Part shown: positions 18,187 through 26,638 of the stretch, in pieces
Layout of the letters: the number at the start of each line of letters is the position of its first letter
How positions within the stretch are numbered: the stretch's first letter is position 1
Assembly (NCBI RefSeq): GCF_000485595.1
Contig: NW_014577300.1
Span: forward strand, 221,225-247,862
DNA: 26,638 bases
From: Priapulus caudatus
Lineage: Eukaryota; Priapulida; Priapulimorpha; Priapulimorphida; Priapulidae
Reading direction: 5' to 3'
Made by a program: the position numbers and the translations under genes
The notes under the pieces: generated by a model
What the model was told of the DNA's origin: nothing
What the model saw: the letters and a program-made list of their open reading frames with translations, nothing else
Databases searched by the model: none

Positions 18187-21038
18187 ATGGCAGAGTTTGA
18201 CAAAGGCATTGATACATACCCCAGTGCTGGTGGTGCAGCAACTACCGCACCAGCTGCCAGGCCTCGCTGGGATATTTCCTATATTCGAACTGTTCCTGGT
18301 TTACTAAAGATAGCACAAGTGGTAAGTTTGCACCTGTCTAGTGTACAAGTTATGTGCTGGTCAGACCCAGTGACACGGGGTGGGCTACACCTCCACTGTA
18401 ATCATTTTACTGGCCATAATCACCAATTCCTTTTATTGTTAAAAGATGTGTGTCATCGCATAGTGTGCTTTAATATCAGGATTACATGAATGAGAGAGTC
18501 GCACTCATGATCTTCTGATAATGTATGGCTGCCTGTACATGTGCATGTGTAATGGTCAAAATTAACATGAGTTCTGAGCAAAATTATCAATTTTTTACTG
18601 TCGGACTTCCTGACTGAATTTAGTGGGGAGTGTTTGACTTCCTTCAAATACTGTTATAATTGACCAAAAATTCCACACAAAAAATATTAATGGGCTGCTT
18701 TCACTCTTTTAAAATAATATTCTGCAGTACTCTAGTCACTAACTTAATTGTATCCCCCGCGACGAAGTCGGCGGGAATACTATGGTTTCATGTCTCCCCA
18801 GCCGCCGCCACTCGGTCCGCCGCAGAGAATTTCTCTTACGCCTCTATAACTCGACCCCTAATTGACCTAGCGCTACCAAACTTGGTATACTTACACATCT
18901 TTGGGGAGAAGGTGAGCAGCGTACGCAAAACAGGTCACTGCGACCTTTATTTGACCTTTACATTGACCTTGATCATATTTCGCCTTTCGCTCTCTAACTC
19001 GGCTCCTAATTTGACCTAGCACTACCAAACTTGGGTATACTTACACATCTTGGGGAGAAGGTGAGCAGCGCTACCAAAACCAGCGTCACTGCACGACCTT
19101 TATTTGACCTTGACCTTGACCTTGACCTTAACCTTTATATTTTCCTTCTGCTCTATAACTCGGCCCCTAATTGACCTAGCGCTACCAAAACCAGGTCACT
19201 ACAACCTTTATTTGACCTTTACCTTGACCTTGATCATATTTCCCTTCCGCTCTATAACTCGGCCCCTAATTGACCTAGCGCGACCAAACTTGGTATACTT
19301 GCACATCTTGGGGAGAAGGTGTGTCGCGTACCGAAACCAGGTCACTGCAACCTTTATTTGACATTGACCTTGACCTTGACCTTCATCATATTTCACTTCC
19401 GCTCTATAACTCCGCCCCTAATTGACCTAGCGCGACCAAACTTCGTATACTTACACATCTTGGGGAGAACACGGGGGATACATGTAGTTGGTGACAACTG
19501 CCCTTTCTAGTTATTTATGGCATTCTAGCTTCTGTATGTTTTAACATTTTTAACTTAGTTTGATTTGTAGGAACCATAAATTTTGTTAATATATGGAGCA
19601 ATATAAATTTTACCTATGTGCATGTATAAGTGTGACTGTGAGTGTATGTGTGCATGTACAATCTAAATTACATCCAAATATTATCGAAATATCCAACATG
19701 CTAATTACACGCTAATGTAAATTTTATCGTAACATGTCTCATGGTACTTTTAATTTATCAGGCACAATTATTAATCTGTTTCATCTTCATTGCCAGGTAA
19801 TCAGCCTAATTGGATTCATTTGCTGTATAGCAGCAGGATTCAACATCGCGGCCACAGGTTTCTTTGAGTTTGTTTCAATGACAGCATTCTGGGTTTCCCT
19901 CGTAATGCTGTTCCTCTATTTGTCGCACTTCATCAGTTTTGTACGTGCCATCCCCTGGCTCATGCTGGTAGGTACCACTTGTCTTTTCTAGTTCATTTGG
20001 TTGTATGCTGCTTTAGTACTACCACAATGATATAAATAATAAACTTGCCTATATAAAATATATAATAATTATATAAATATAAATACAAAAATTATATAAA
20101 ATACTTATATATATCATTTCACTGTCTCCTTATTTTTTGCAGGAGTTTTTCTACTGTGCACTCTGGACGTTATTGTACTTAATCTCCTCAATAGTTCTTG
20201 CAAGTTCATCAAGTAACTGTGCAAACTGTGGAGGAATGAAAGCTGCTAGTGTAAGCAATCTCTCTCCTTATACTTGGTTATGACTTTTGCACCAATATGA
20301 TGACATGCACCAATATGATTCTCAATAGACATTTATTGTTCGGAAATACATGAAGTTCGGTTTTTTGCCTCATACTAGATTAATTAATGAAATAACAGCA
20401 GCACTCTGCTATCTCATGTTTAGTAAATGTTGTTTTCTCGTACATGGTAATGAGTAGTGATGTCACGATCATCGATTATACTCGATCATCGGTTGAACAG
20501 TGGCTCAAACCAAGCGCTTAGTGATGTCACGATCATCGATTATACTCGATCATCGGTTGAACAGTGGCTCAAACCAAGCGCTTGGTTATCAAAATCCATA
20601 ATCGGTTTCATCAAAAACGAAATAAATAAGTAAAACTTGAACAAGAAAACTTGGAAAAGTGATGAGCATCAGAGATATCATTGCTACTATACAAGTTATA
20701 CTTTATTAACATACATGTATTATACACACAGTAGTAAACAGTGCAAAACAAACAGTAAACAGGGCTAAACAAGCACATACATGCACACACGTACATGCAC
20801 ACGGCGTTACATACATGCAGGCATTCAACACCCCGAGTAACCGATTGTAACCGATCATCGGTTACTTGGGTCCAACCGATGATCGATTACGAAATTACAA
20901 CCGATTGATAACACTAGTAATGAGTCTAACTGTTTGCTTTCACAGTTCTTCGGCTTTGTGGCAACAGCTGCTTACGCTGTCGACGCATTCTTCAAATTCC
21001 GAGGATGGAGAGGTGGTGATACTGCCCAGGAGCCATAG
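18187..21038 (+). CDS. Four-pass MARVEL-domain membrane protein (CKLF-like/plasmolipin/MAL group)
   Basis: Exons 18187-18321, 19797-19967, 20143-20250 and 20946-21038 join in phase 0 with GT-AG introns and encode 168 aa. The start has a good context (A at -3, G at +4). The N-terminus is cytosolic and Ala/Pro-rich. WDISYIRTVPGLLKIAQVV leads into TM1 (about 38-60). TM2 is about 72-96, TM3 about 103-122 and TM4 about 139-156. The protein ends FKFRGWRGGDTAQEP, a cytosolic tail with the FRxWRGG motif seen in invertebrate MARVEL proteins. Charged residues are almost absent from the TMs. A CANCG motif lies in the loop before TM4. MARVEL proteins act in membrane apposition, raft-type vesicle traffic and epithelial junctions. 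The sequence does not separate CMTM from plasmolipin or MAL, so no symbol is given. Introns 1 and 3 contain transposons. Confidence 0.9.
18557..18661 (+). repeat. Diverged fragment related to the 3616-3957 element
   Basis: AAAATTAACATGAGTTC... and TTTACTGTCGGACTTCCTGA parallel AAAATTAACACGAGTCC... and TTTACTGTCGGACTCCCTGA in the 3616 element. Only the left part is recognisable. It lies in intron 1 of the MARVEL gene. Confidence 0.6.
18744..19512 (-). mobile_element. Dispersed element with ~148-bp tandem units, copy 2 (five units)
   Basis: Inverted copy of 8694-9203, sharing both outer ends. Units begin near 18841, 18989, 19149, 19250 and 19399, each with a CTCTATAACTCGGCCCC-type motif; the third is shortened to about 101 bp. 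Each unit carries TTGACCT motifs, and four TGACCT in a row stand at 19105-19128. It lies in intron 1 of the MARVEL gene. Confidence 0.8.
20020..20115. repeat. AT-rich tract
   Basis: TATAAAT/ATATAA-rich low complexity sequence in intron 2 of the MARVEL gene. Confidence 0.8.
20455..20916. mobile_element. hAT miniature transposon with 8-bp target duplication and doubled left end (462 bp)
   Basis: GTAATGAG flanks both ends exactly (20447-20454 and 20917-20924). The left end TAGTGATGTC and right end (complement) TAGTGTTATC form short TIRs. TCGATCATCGGTT occurs beneath both ends in inverse orientation. The first 64 bases (20455-20518) are repeated without a single difference at 20519-20582. The element ends about 30 bp before the acceptor of the last MARVEL-gene exon. 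It has no coding capacity. Confidence 0.9.
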
Positions 21039-22200
21039 ACATTCTTCTTCTCTCTGAATGAATCTCTTAAAATGGAAACTTGCAATGACTTTGTAAGCAC
21101 AATGCAAAGTTCACTATTCAATGAACAGACTGCATATTTGATTCATGACTCATTTTAATCATATTACAGTTTGTGAGCAATAGCATGATTATTTTTGAAC
21201 AACGATTTAAAGAGAGTTTAACTCAGGCAGTATATTTTGTTGGACATGACCACATTTACGCAGGTAATTTGTTTTTGTTTTGTCTGTTAAAAGTAGTAAA
21301 ATGTCTACACCTAATATTTATGGCCATAATTTGTTGTAATACTACAGGAAACATTTTTGTTCTCTGCAGTATTATATTTCATAGGTTTGTAGGTATTAAT
21401 CCTTGAACTGTTGGTTCGCATCACTCATTGCATGTTTATAAAAATACTGTGCAGTAGAGTACAGTTTTTTTGCATTTAAGGTAAATGGTAGCCATAGCAA
21501 GCCATCCTTGGTGCGAAATTAGAATTCAAGGGTGAGAGGTTAGGGTGTGGAAAATTTCATTGCTGACTTTTGTATGACATGCTGTTGCATAATGAATGAT
21601 GAACTTTTTTGTAGTTTTCATGGTTTCGCTAAAAGGATTAGGAAATGGACTTCCTACTGATGTGCGAAGAGTAGCTCTCATTTGTCTGTGCAGGTGTGCC
21701 TGTTCAGTGGTATTTTGATCCTTGCATGAAGGGGATATTATTTCTTGGCATTTGAAGAGATAGATCTGCATTTCATGTAAAAGCCTTTTCATTTGGGAGT
21801 TGGTTTCGCATGAAAAACCCAAGTTAGAAATGTTTCAACTTTCAAGTAAGATATATTCCATTTTTATGTTATTCACATGCTCTATAAAATGTCCATTCCA
21901 GTTAATTCTTACAAGGAAACATAGTTTTATGGCTGGGCAGCTCTCTGTAGAAAATGTGTTAAAATGTCATACATAGGCTATTGATACTCCTGCACGTACG
22001 CACGCACGCACATGCACATACAGCCACCACATACTTTCCAGAGCGTCGTGTGTGCTCAAATCGGTAGTTGACTTGCAAGAATCTGATTTTGATCACATAT
22101 ATCTACAGCATACTCAAGACAGTTTAAAGTTAATGCCATGTCAAACATCATGTCATGCGTCTAAAGACTTAGTGTGTTGAATTATGAGAAAGCAAGACAA
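21039..22200. other. 3' UTR / intergenic region after the MARVEL gene
   Basis: No supported coding region. Bases about 21480-21745 look like a diverged third copy of the DR1-bearing repeat: GCGAAATTAGAATTC, AACTTTTTTGTAG and GATGTGCGAAGAGTA parallel that family in order. The polyadenylation site of the MARVEL gene is not clear. Confidence 0.5.
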
Positions 22201-22220
22201 AGGAGCATAGCACTGTACTA

Positions 22221-22312
22221 ACAGTAGTAGTAGTCGTAGTAGTAGCAGCAGTACTAGTTGTAGTTGTAGTGGTGGTGGTGACGGTAGTGGCAATGATAGT
22301 AGTTGTCGTTAA
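22221..22312. repeat. Imperfect trinucleotide (GTA/GTG) microsatellite
   Basis: AGTAGTAGT, TGTAGTTGTAG and GGTGGTGGTG units. A Thr-rich ORF on the minus strand is produced by this repeat. Confidence 0.9.
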
Positions 22313-23118
22313 ATGAGTGGTGTTGTTTTCTAGCACTTGCTCGTGTGTACATGGAAGAAGATCAGATGTCACCACATATTTCTTCTTTTGTGGCATTGTC
22401 AGGTTTGTTGAATCGGTCAACTATCTTGTCGTGGTGCGTAGATAATGTTGAATGTGTAGGAAAAAACCTGTCGACTTCAACTGGAAAATTTCCCCCACAA
22501 AATGAAATTGCTGTATATCCATATAATATTTCCCGTTCTTTCACTTTGAAAGAACACGACCAGCGTTCTACTCATTATATGTAGCATTGTTAGTTAATAC
22601 TGTTCTGTCCTGATAGGGGGTGCTAAATTTCCATTTTTACCCGTGGTAGGCCTAATGAGTGTATGCTGTTCCCAATGTTTATGTGTAAAGGGACAATTTG
22701 AAAATCAAAAGTTTTTAAAAGACACCTAATCATGATTTGGAAGTAATTTGATGTCATGTATGCATGTGTGTATTTTTTTACGATAGCTACTCAGGTGGGT
22801 GCTGTACGTACAAACATTATATATATGGTATGTTATTGTGGTTAGACCGTTACAACGACTAGAATAACAAGTGTAACGTTTAGAATGTTTTACTTTAGCC
22901 ATCGAGTGTGTATTGAAGATTATCAGATAGAGAAGCTATGCGCGTCTATATATTTTTGATGTCTCTCTGTGGTTAAGTCTGGTTAAGTGTTGGCGACGTC
23001 TGGTGTGTCGTAGGTGTAAATCGCTGCTGCATGTCTTTCCTATAGAGTGCTAGTATGTGTATGTGCGTGGTATGTCGGTATCGGAAACGCTAAGGATTTA
23101 CATCAGAAAGTTTCGCAT
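22313..23118. other. Intergenic sequence without a supported gene
   Basis: Overlapping open frames occur on both strands at 22303-22584, but neither shows a family signature, splice context or codon bias. The rest is AT-rich. Confidence 0.5.
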
Positions 23119-23174
23119 GATAGCATCAGGGGTTAATAATGACAAATTTGTCAATATTAACCCTTGATAGCATA
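23119..23174. repeat. Near-perfect palindrome (~56 bp)
   Basis: Centred between 23146 and 23147. GGGTTAATAATGACAAA is followed at once by TTTGTCAATATTAACCC, and flanking GATAGCATCA/TTGATAGCAT extend the symmetry. No loop. Confidence 0.9.
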
Positions 23175-23366
23175 GGATGCTCCTGCCCTGCGTAGACACG
23201 TGTTCTGGCTTCAAACGCGGACGAGTCGCGCTGTCACGTTGGTGAGCAAAGGTTTGGTAGCCAGAGACTCAAAGCCGTTTGTCATCGTTATGTTGCCGTG
23301 TTTCTTGAATATGCAAAACTGACCGTCTTTTATGGTCGATCACTACCATAATATTCCCATATGATG

Positions 23367-23662
23367 CAGAGATGCCAACCACTACGATTTATCCGTATTT
23401 TATACGAATTTCTATTCCTTTTGCACCACTACGACCAGTTTGTATCAAACTACAAATTTCACTGTGATCGAAAAAAAATTTTTTTTGTCAATTTATTGTC
23501 ATTATTGACACTCAGAATGCAAGAAATTGCATCTCAGAATCAAAAAAATTTCCGGGGGCATGCCGGACCCCCCTAGCAAACTCGGGTCACTACGTGACCC
23601 TCGAACTACTAATTTGATGGCCAGAAACTACAGATTGCTTCAAATATGTGTTGGCATCTCTG
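23367..23662. mobile_element. Miniature DNA transposon with 13-bp TIRs and 8-bp target duplication (296 bp)
   Basis: CAGAGATGCCAAC at the left is exactly inverted at the right. Flanks are ATATGATG (23359-23366) and ATTTGATG (23663-23670), 7 of 8 identical. The 8-bp TSD and CAGAG terminus fit hAT or P-type families. The interior contains GCATGCCGGACCCCCC and GGGTCACTACGTGACCC palindromes. Confidence 0.8.
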
Positions 23663-24054
23663 ATTTGATGTCTCAGTAACACATCGTTGTGATAACAAGT
23701 ATGGAGACGTGATCTTGAACACATTGGCAGTTGCAAATGTATTCTCAGTATGATTACCGGTGCGTTTTCGTATCTGGGCCTATATGTTTGCAACGTTTAA
23801 AAGATAATTAGCACGGGTAATTTTATGTACAGCTGTATAATTAACGATGTAGTTCACAAATTATCCTAGTAGGCTATAACGTAATCCTGGTTTCGATACA
23901 GTACCGTATAGACATCGACCTAGGCACAATAAATATTGCGGAGCGTCACCGGCACATATTTATGTAGTCCTGCATTGTAGGCGTAAATAATCACTGGTGG
24001 TAAATTCTTTATGGCCTGTAGCCGTGTGTACCAATGGTGTGTAGCTGTTCAATC

Positions 24055-24098
24055 TTCCACACGTGGAAGAAAATATCAAACACGTGTGATATTTTCCA
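24055..24098. repeat. Overlapping palindromes with two CACGTG E-boxes
   Basis: TTCCACACGTGGAA (24055-24068) overlaps a longer inverted repeat in which GGAAGAAAATATCA pairs with TGATATTTTCC around AACACGTG. A regulatory role is only a possibility. Confidence 0.7.
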
Positions 24099-24282
24099 CA
24101 CGACGCAGATCGAAGGATTTTGCATGCGCACACGCTGTGGAACTTGCTGCGCCATGAAGGGAACGGATACATTGTATTTTAGCTACAGAGTATACAGCGA
24201 ATATAATACGATGTGACTTGTATCCATCACGTTGTTTTCCATTTGATTGTTGTTGCAGTTAAAATGCTATTAGTTATACGGG

Positions 24283-24409
24283 TCTCTCTCTCCTCTCTCT
24301 TTCCATCTCCCTCCCTAACTTCCTCTCTCTCTCTCTGTCCCTGTCCCTATCCCTCTCCATCATACCTCCTTTATGCGTGCGTGCGTGCGCATTTGTGTGA
24401 GTGGATCTT

Positions 24410-24450
<41 letters not shown>

Positions 24451-24545
24451 CTCTCCTCTCTCCCTGCTCTCTATCCTCTCTTCTCTCTCTCTCTCGTCTC
24501 TCTCATTTCTCTCTCTCATCTCTCTCTCTCTCTCTCTCATCGTCT

Positions 24546-24584
<39 letters not shown>

Positions 24585-24626
24585 TGGTGTGTGTGTGTGT
24601 GTGTGTGTGTGTGTTGTGTGCGTGTG

Positions 24627-24674
<48 letters not shown>

Positions 24675-24785
24675 TGAGTGATGTGTGTGGCGTGGGTGCG
24701 TGCGTGGTCACTGTGTGTGTGCGCGTGTCTCGCTCGCTCTCTGTGTCTGTGCTGTCTGTATGTGTCTATTTGTCTGTCTGTCTCG
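24283..24785. repeat. Compound microsatellite (CT)n, (GT)n, (GTGC)n, (GTCT)n
   Basis: About 300 bases of CT/CTC repeats, then (GT)n at about 24591-24620, (GTGC)n at about 24622-24675, and shorter GT and GTCT stretches. Every ORF across this tract is a product of the repeat. Confidence 0.95.
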
Positions 24786-24889
24786 CACCTGCCCTCGTTT
24801 TTCTGCCCCGTGTCAACACTCGCTTGCTCTGTCTTTCCTGTCTTTCCTCTCGTGATGAACGCAATGACCCATTTTGACGAAACCGGTTG

Positions 24890-25460
24890 AGTTTTTGTGC
24901 CCAGCTTGTGTGGTCGCTTGGCCGATCCTAAAACGGTATATATATAAGATAAGAGCCAAGCGGCCACCAGGAAGTACAGAATATACCTTAATAAGAAAGA
25001 AACCGTTCACGTTCACATAATAGCGCGAGTTTCGTAATTTGTGTCGATTTAACTGGTCTTTAAATTGGCTGAGAGAAATTTTTGGTCGATTCATTAGGCA
25101 TTTAGTTCCATATAATCACCGTTTTATATATATAAATGAAAGCTGTTAGTGATGAACAACAGTCACTGTAGTTTATATTTACAGCTGTTTACAACTCTTT
25201 TCTTTGCTATTATGTAGGCAGCCATTTGCGTATATGATCATACAGGCAAAGAGAAGTATACGGGAATCGCATAGCTGATAAGTCTAGCTAAACTTTGGTG
25301 AAGGGGGCTAACACGGCACTGGTCACATTGTTAGAGTGATGAGGAAAAATTTTCCTGACCTCACATAAGGCGAAGAAATAGAATTTACGTATCACGAAAA
25401 GAAATTGCATGTAGAGTAAAAGTAGGTTGAAAGGATTTTTTTCGTTTATAACCTTATTTT
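24890..25460. other. Intergenic sequence, nothing recognised
   Basis: No coding signal, repeat pair or RNA gene seen. Confidence 0.5.
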
Positions 25461-26032
25461 TAGCTCATCTGACATAGTCAGATGCAGCTTGTAGAATTCG
25501 CATGACCGTCCGTCGTCCGTCCGAGCGTCCGTCCGTCCAACAGTTGGGCACAAATCTTACCGCTCGAACGTACGGTCACGATATTCGCGGACGTGGGGGG
25601 GTAATCCGAAAACGAGTTGGGATGTCGAAGCTGGGGTCAAAGGTCAAAGGTCAAGAGGTGTAAAAGAAGGGGGAACATTCACTCCTTAAACTTAAGGTAT
25701 AGGGAGGAAATTCAGAATTGCGGCACCAAATACTAAACGGCTCGACCTAGGCTCGTGATAGTCGGTGTATAGCATCATGGTAGGAAAAAGCCCATCGCTA
25801 TGCCGAAATTGGAGTCAGGTCAAAGGTCAATGGGCACAGGGCAGATTTTAGCATTTTCTGAGGACATGGTCTGAACGGAGCGATTGAAAAACTTTTTTGT
25901 TCAGCGGTGACCTAGCATTTTTATGGCATTATTGAAAAGGACCATGAATCTACTTTCTGCTGACATGCGAAGTAAGTGTCAGATAACCTTTTGACCCTCA
26001 AGAGGAGGGTTAAACATGGATTTGTTGACTGT
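25461..26032 (+). repeat. DR1-bearing dispersed repeat, copy B (longest copy)
   Basis: The head begins TAGCTCATCTGACATAGTCA and folds as CATCTGAC/GTCAGATG, followed by GTCC/GTCCGTCC tandem units. From 25653 it aligns with 16132-16512. It contains three half-sites (G/A)GGTCA spaced by one base at 25634-25653 and an AGGTCA-A-AGGTCA pair at 25817-25829. No ORF. Confidence 0.8.
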
Positions 26033-26346
26033 CTGTTAGAAAGAATTTGACTGCCGGTTTGCTAGTAGAATCTTACATGCCTGGATGTATGAGGCTACAA
26101 TGTCAGCAGTGAAATTTCAAAAAGCTAAATTTGGTTAAAGAAAGTTTATGCTGCTTCAATCGTTATAATTTCTATGGCATTCTGTACTGTCAGTATGTTA
26201 ACATGTAAGCGTATGGCACTAGCCAGTGGCTACTGCCAGTGCATGTGTTATTGTACTGTGTAGTTTTTGCCTGCGTTAAGTTGGTTACAGGTGGCAGCTG
26301 TCTATTGCAGCCTGTAGGCTTGCGTAGGTAATGGATGAGTGCTTAC

Positions 26347-26431
26347 CTATTCTGTCTGCAAATAGTTGTTGTGCACTACGTTTGATGGAGCTTCCATCTT
26401 TAATCTGAAGACACTTAAACGTACGCGCCAT
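26347..26431 (-). CDS. Candidate first coding exon of an unidentified gene
   Basis: On the minus strand, ATG in the context GAAGATGG opens 28 codons and one base (MARTFKCLQIKDGSSIKRSA, then QQLFADRI), ending at an excellent donor (ATAG|GTAAGC). Length, start context and donor resemble an animal first exon. I do not recognise the protein and could not find the next exon further left, so both identity and reality remain open. The GC-richer sequence to its right (26432-26638) would be the promoter side. Confidence 0.4.
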
Positions 26432-26638
26432 CTTCGTGCAACTTCAATAACGATCCCCAACGAACATTCCTTTGAGAAGGTTCCTGATACCATCCCTGTG
26501 CATTCCACTGTGTGGCGTGTATGTGAACACATTTGGGACTAACAAGGGTTACTAGAATCCCACCACTCCACCACAGAGTCACCGCAGTAGACGTTAGATG
26601 ACGCTGTCGCTCCGCGGCAACTTGTTGTTATTTACATT
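26432..26638. other. End of window, possible promoter side of the 26431 exon
   Basis: Somewhat GC-richer than the region to its left, with no open frame supported. The window ends here. Confidence 0.3.

Noticed and set aside
21526-21822. 98-codon minus-strand ORF
   Set aside because: It overlaps a diverged copy of the DR1-bearing repeat and has no family signature.
22169-22584. Overlapping ORFs on both strands (83 and 93 codons)
   Set aside because: One is partly encoded by a trinucleotide repeat. Neither has a recognisable domain or biased codon use, and splice sites are unclear.
24213-24967. Several ORFs of 90-158 codons rich in Ser-Leu, Arg-Glu, Cys-Val or His-Thr
   Set aside because: All are produced by CT, GT and GTGC microsatellites.
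1-26638. CRISPR arrays, prokaryotic defence genes, rRNA and tRNA genes
   Set aside because: No regularly spaced direct repeats with unique spacers, no cloverleaf with the usual T-loop, and no rRNA-like stretch was seen. The genes are intron-containing animal genes.

Overview
This is nuclear DNA from an animal, most likely a marine invertebrate. Two host genes are split into many exons by GT...AG introns, and intergenic DNA is AT-rich and full of small DNA transposons, foldbacks and microsatellites. TTAGGG/CCCTAA telomere-type repeats lie inside the sequence. I cannot name the species. There are no bacterial operons, CRISPR arrays, tRNA or rRNA genes that I can see.

Genes: (1) 430-948 (+) encodes a 172-aa Mis18-domain protein, best matched to MIS18A, a centromere (CENP-A loading) factor. 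(2) 3402-12235 (-) is a complete nine-exon PDE12 gene (2',5'-phosphodiesterase / mitochondrial poly(A) exonuclease). I reconstructed it exon by exon; all splice phases agree and the product is 638 aa. (3) 18187-21038 (+) is a four-exon gene for a 168-aa four-pass MARVEL-domain membrane protein of the CKLF-like/plasmolipin/MAL group. (4) 26347-26431 (-) looks like the first coding exon of an unidentified gene that runs leftward. MIS18A and PDE12 converge on facing AATAAA signals about 40 bp apart near 2.64 kb. PDE12 and the MARVEL gene diverge across a 6-kb transposon-rich interval.

Mobile DNA: at least seven elements can be delimited by terminal inverted repeats (TIRs), most with target-site duplications (TSDs): 984-1649 (Mutator-like, weak TSD), 3616-3957 (5-bp TSD), 6170-8335 (6-bp TSD), 9655-9920 (5-bp), 12926-13265 (Mutator-like, 9-bp), 14886-15367 (5-bp), 20455-20916 (hAT, 8-bp) and 23367-23662 (8-bp, one mismatch). 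A 2.2-kb element with about 300-bp TIRs lies at 15657-17885. Two further families occur as multiple copies: a 510/769-bp element with tandem ~148-bp units rich in nuclear-receptor half-sites (8694-9203 and, inverted, 18744-19512), and a ~380-570-bp element carrying DR1 half-site pairs (16132-16512, 25461-26032, diverged at about 21480-21745). Four of the eight PDE12 introns and two of the three MARVEL-gene introns contain an element.

The window does not contain an obvious new enzymatic system. The unusual signals are a hAT element with an exactly duplicated 64-bp terminus, a Mutator-like element carrying an exon-like start and a telomeric array inside a codon-biased reading frame, and transposons that supply arrays of nuclear-receptor half-sites.
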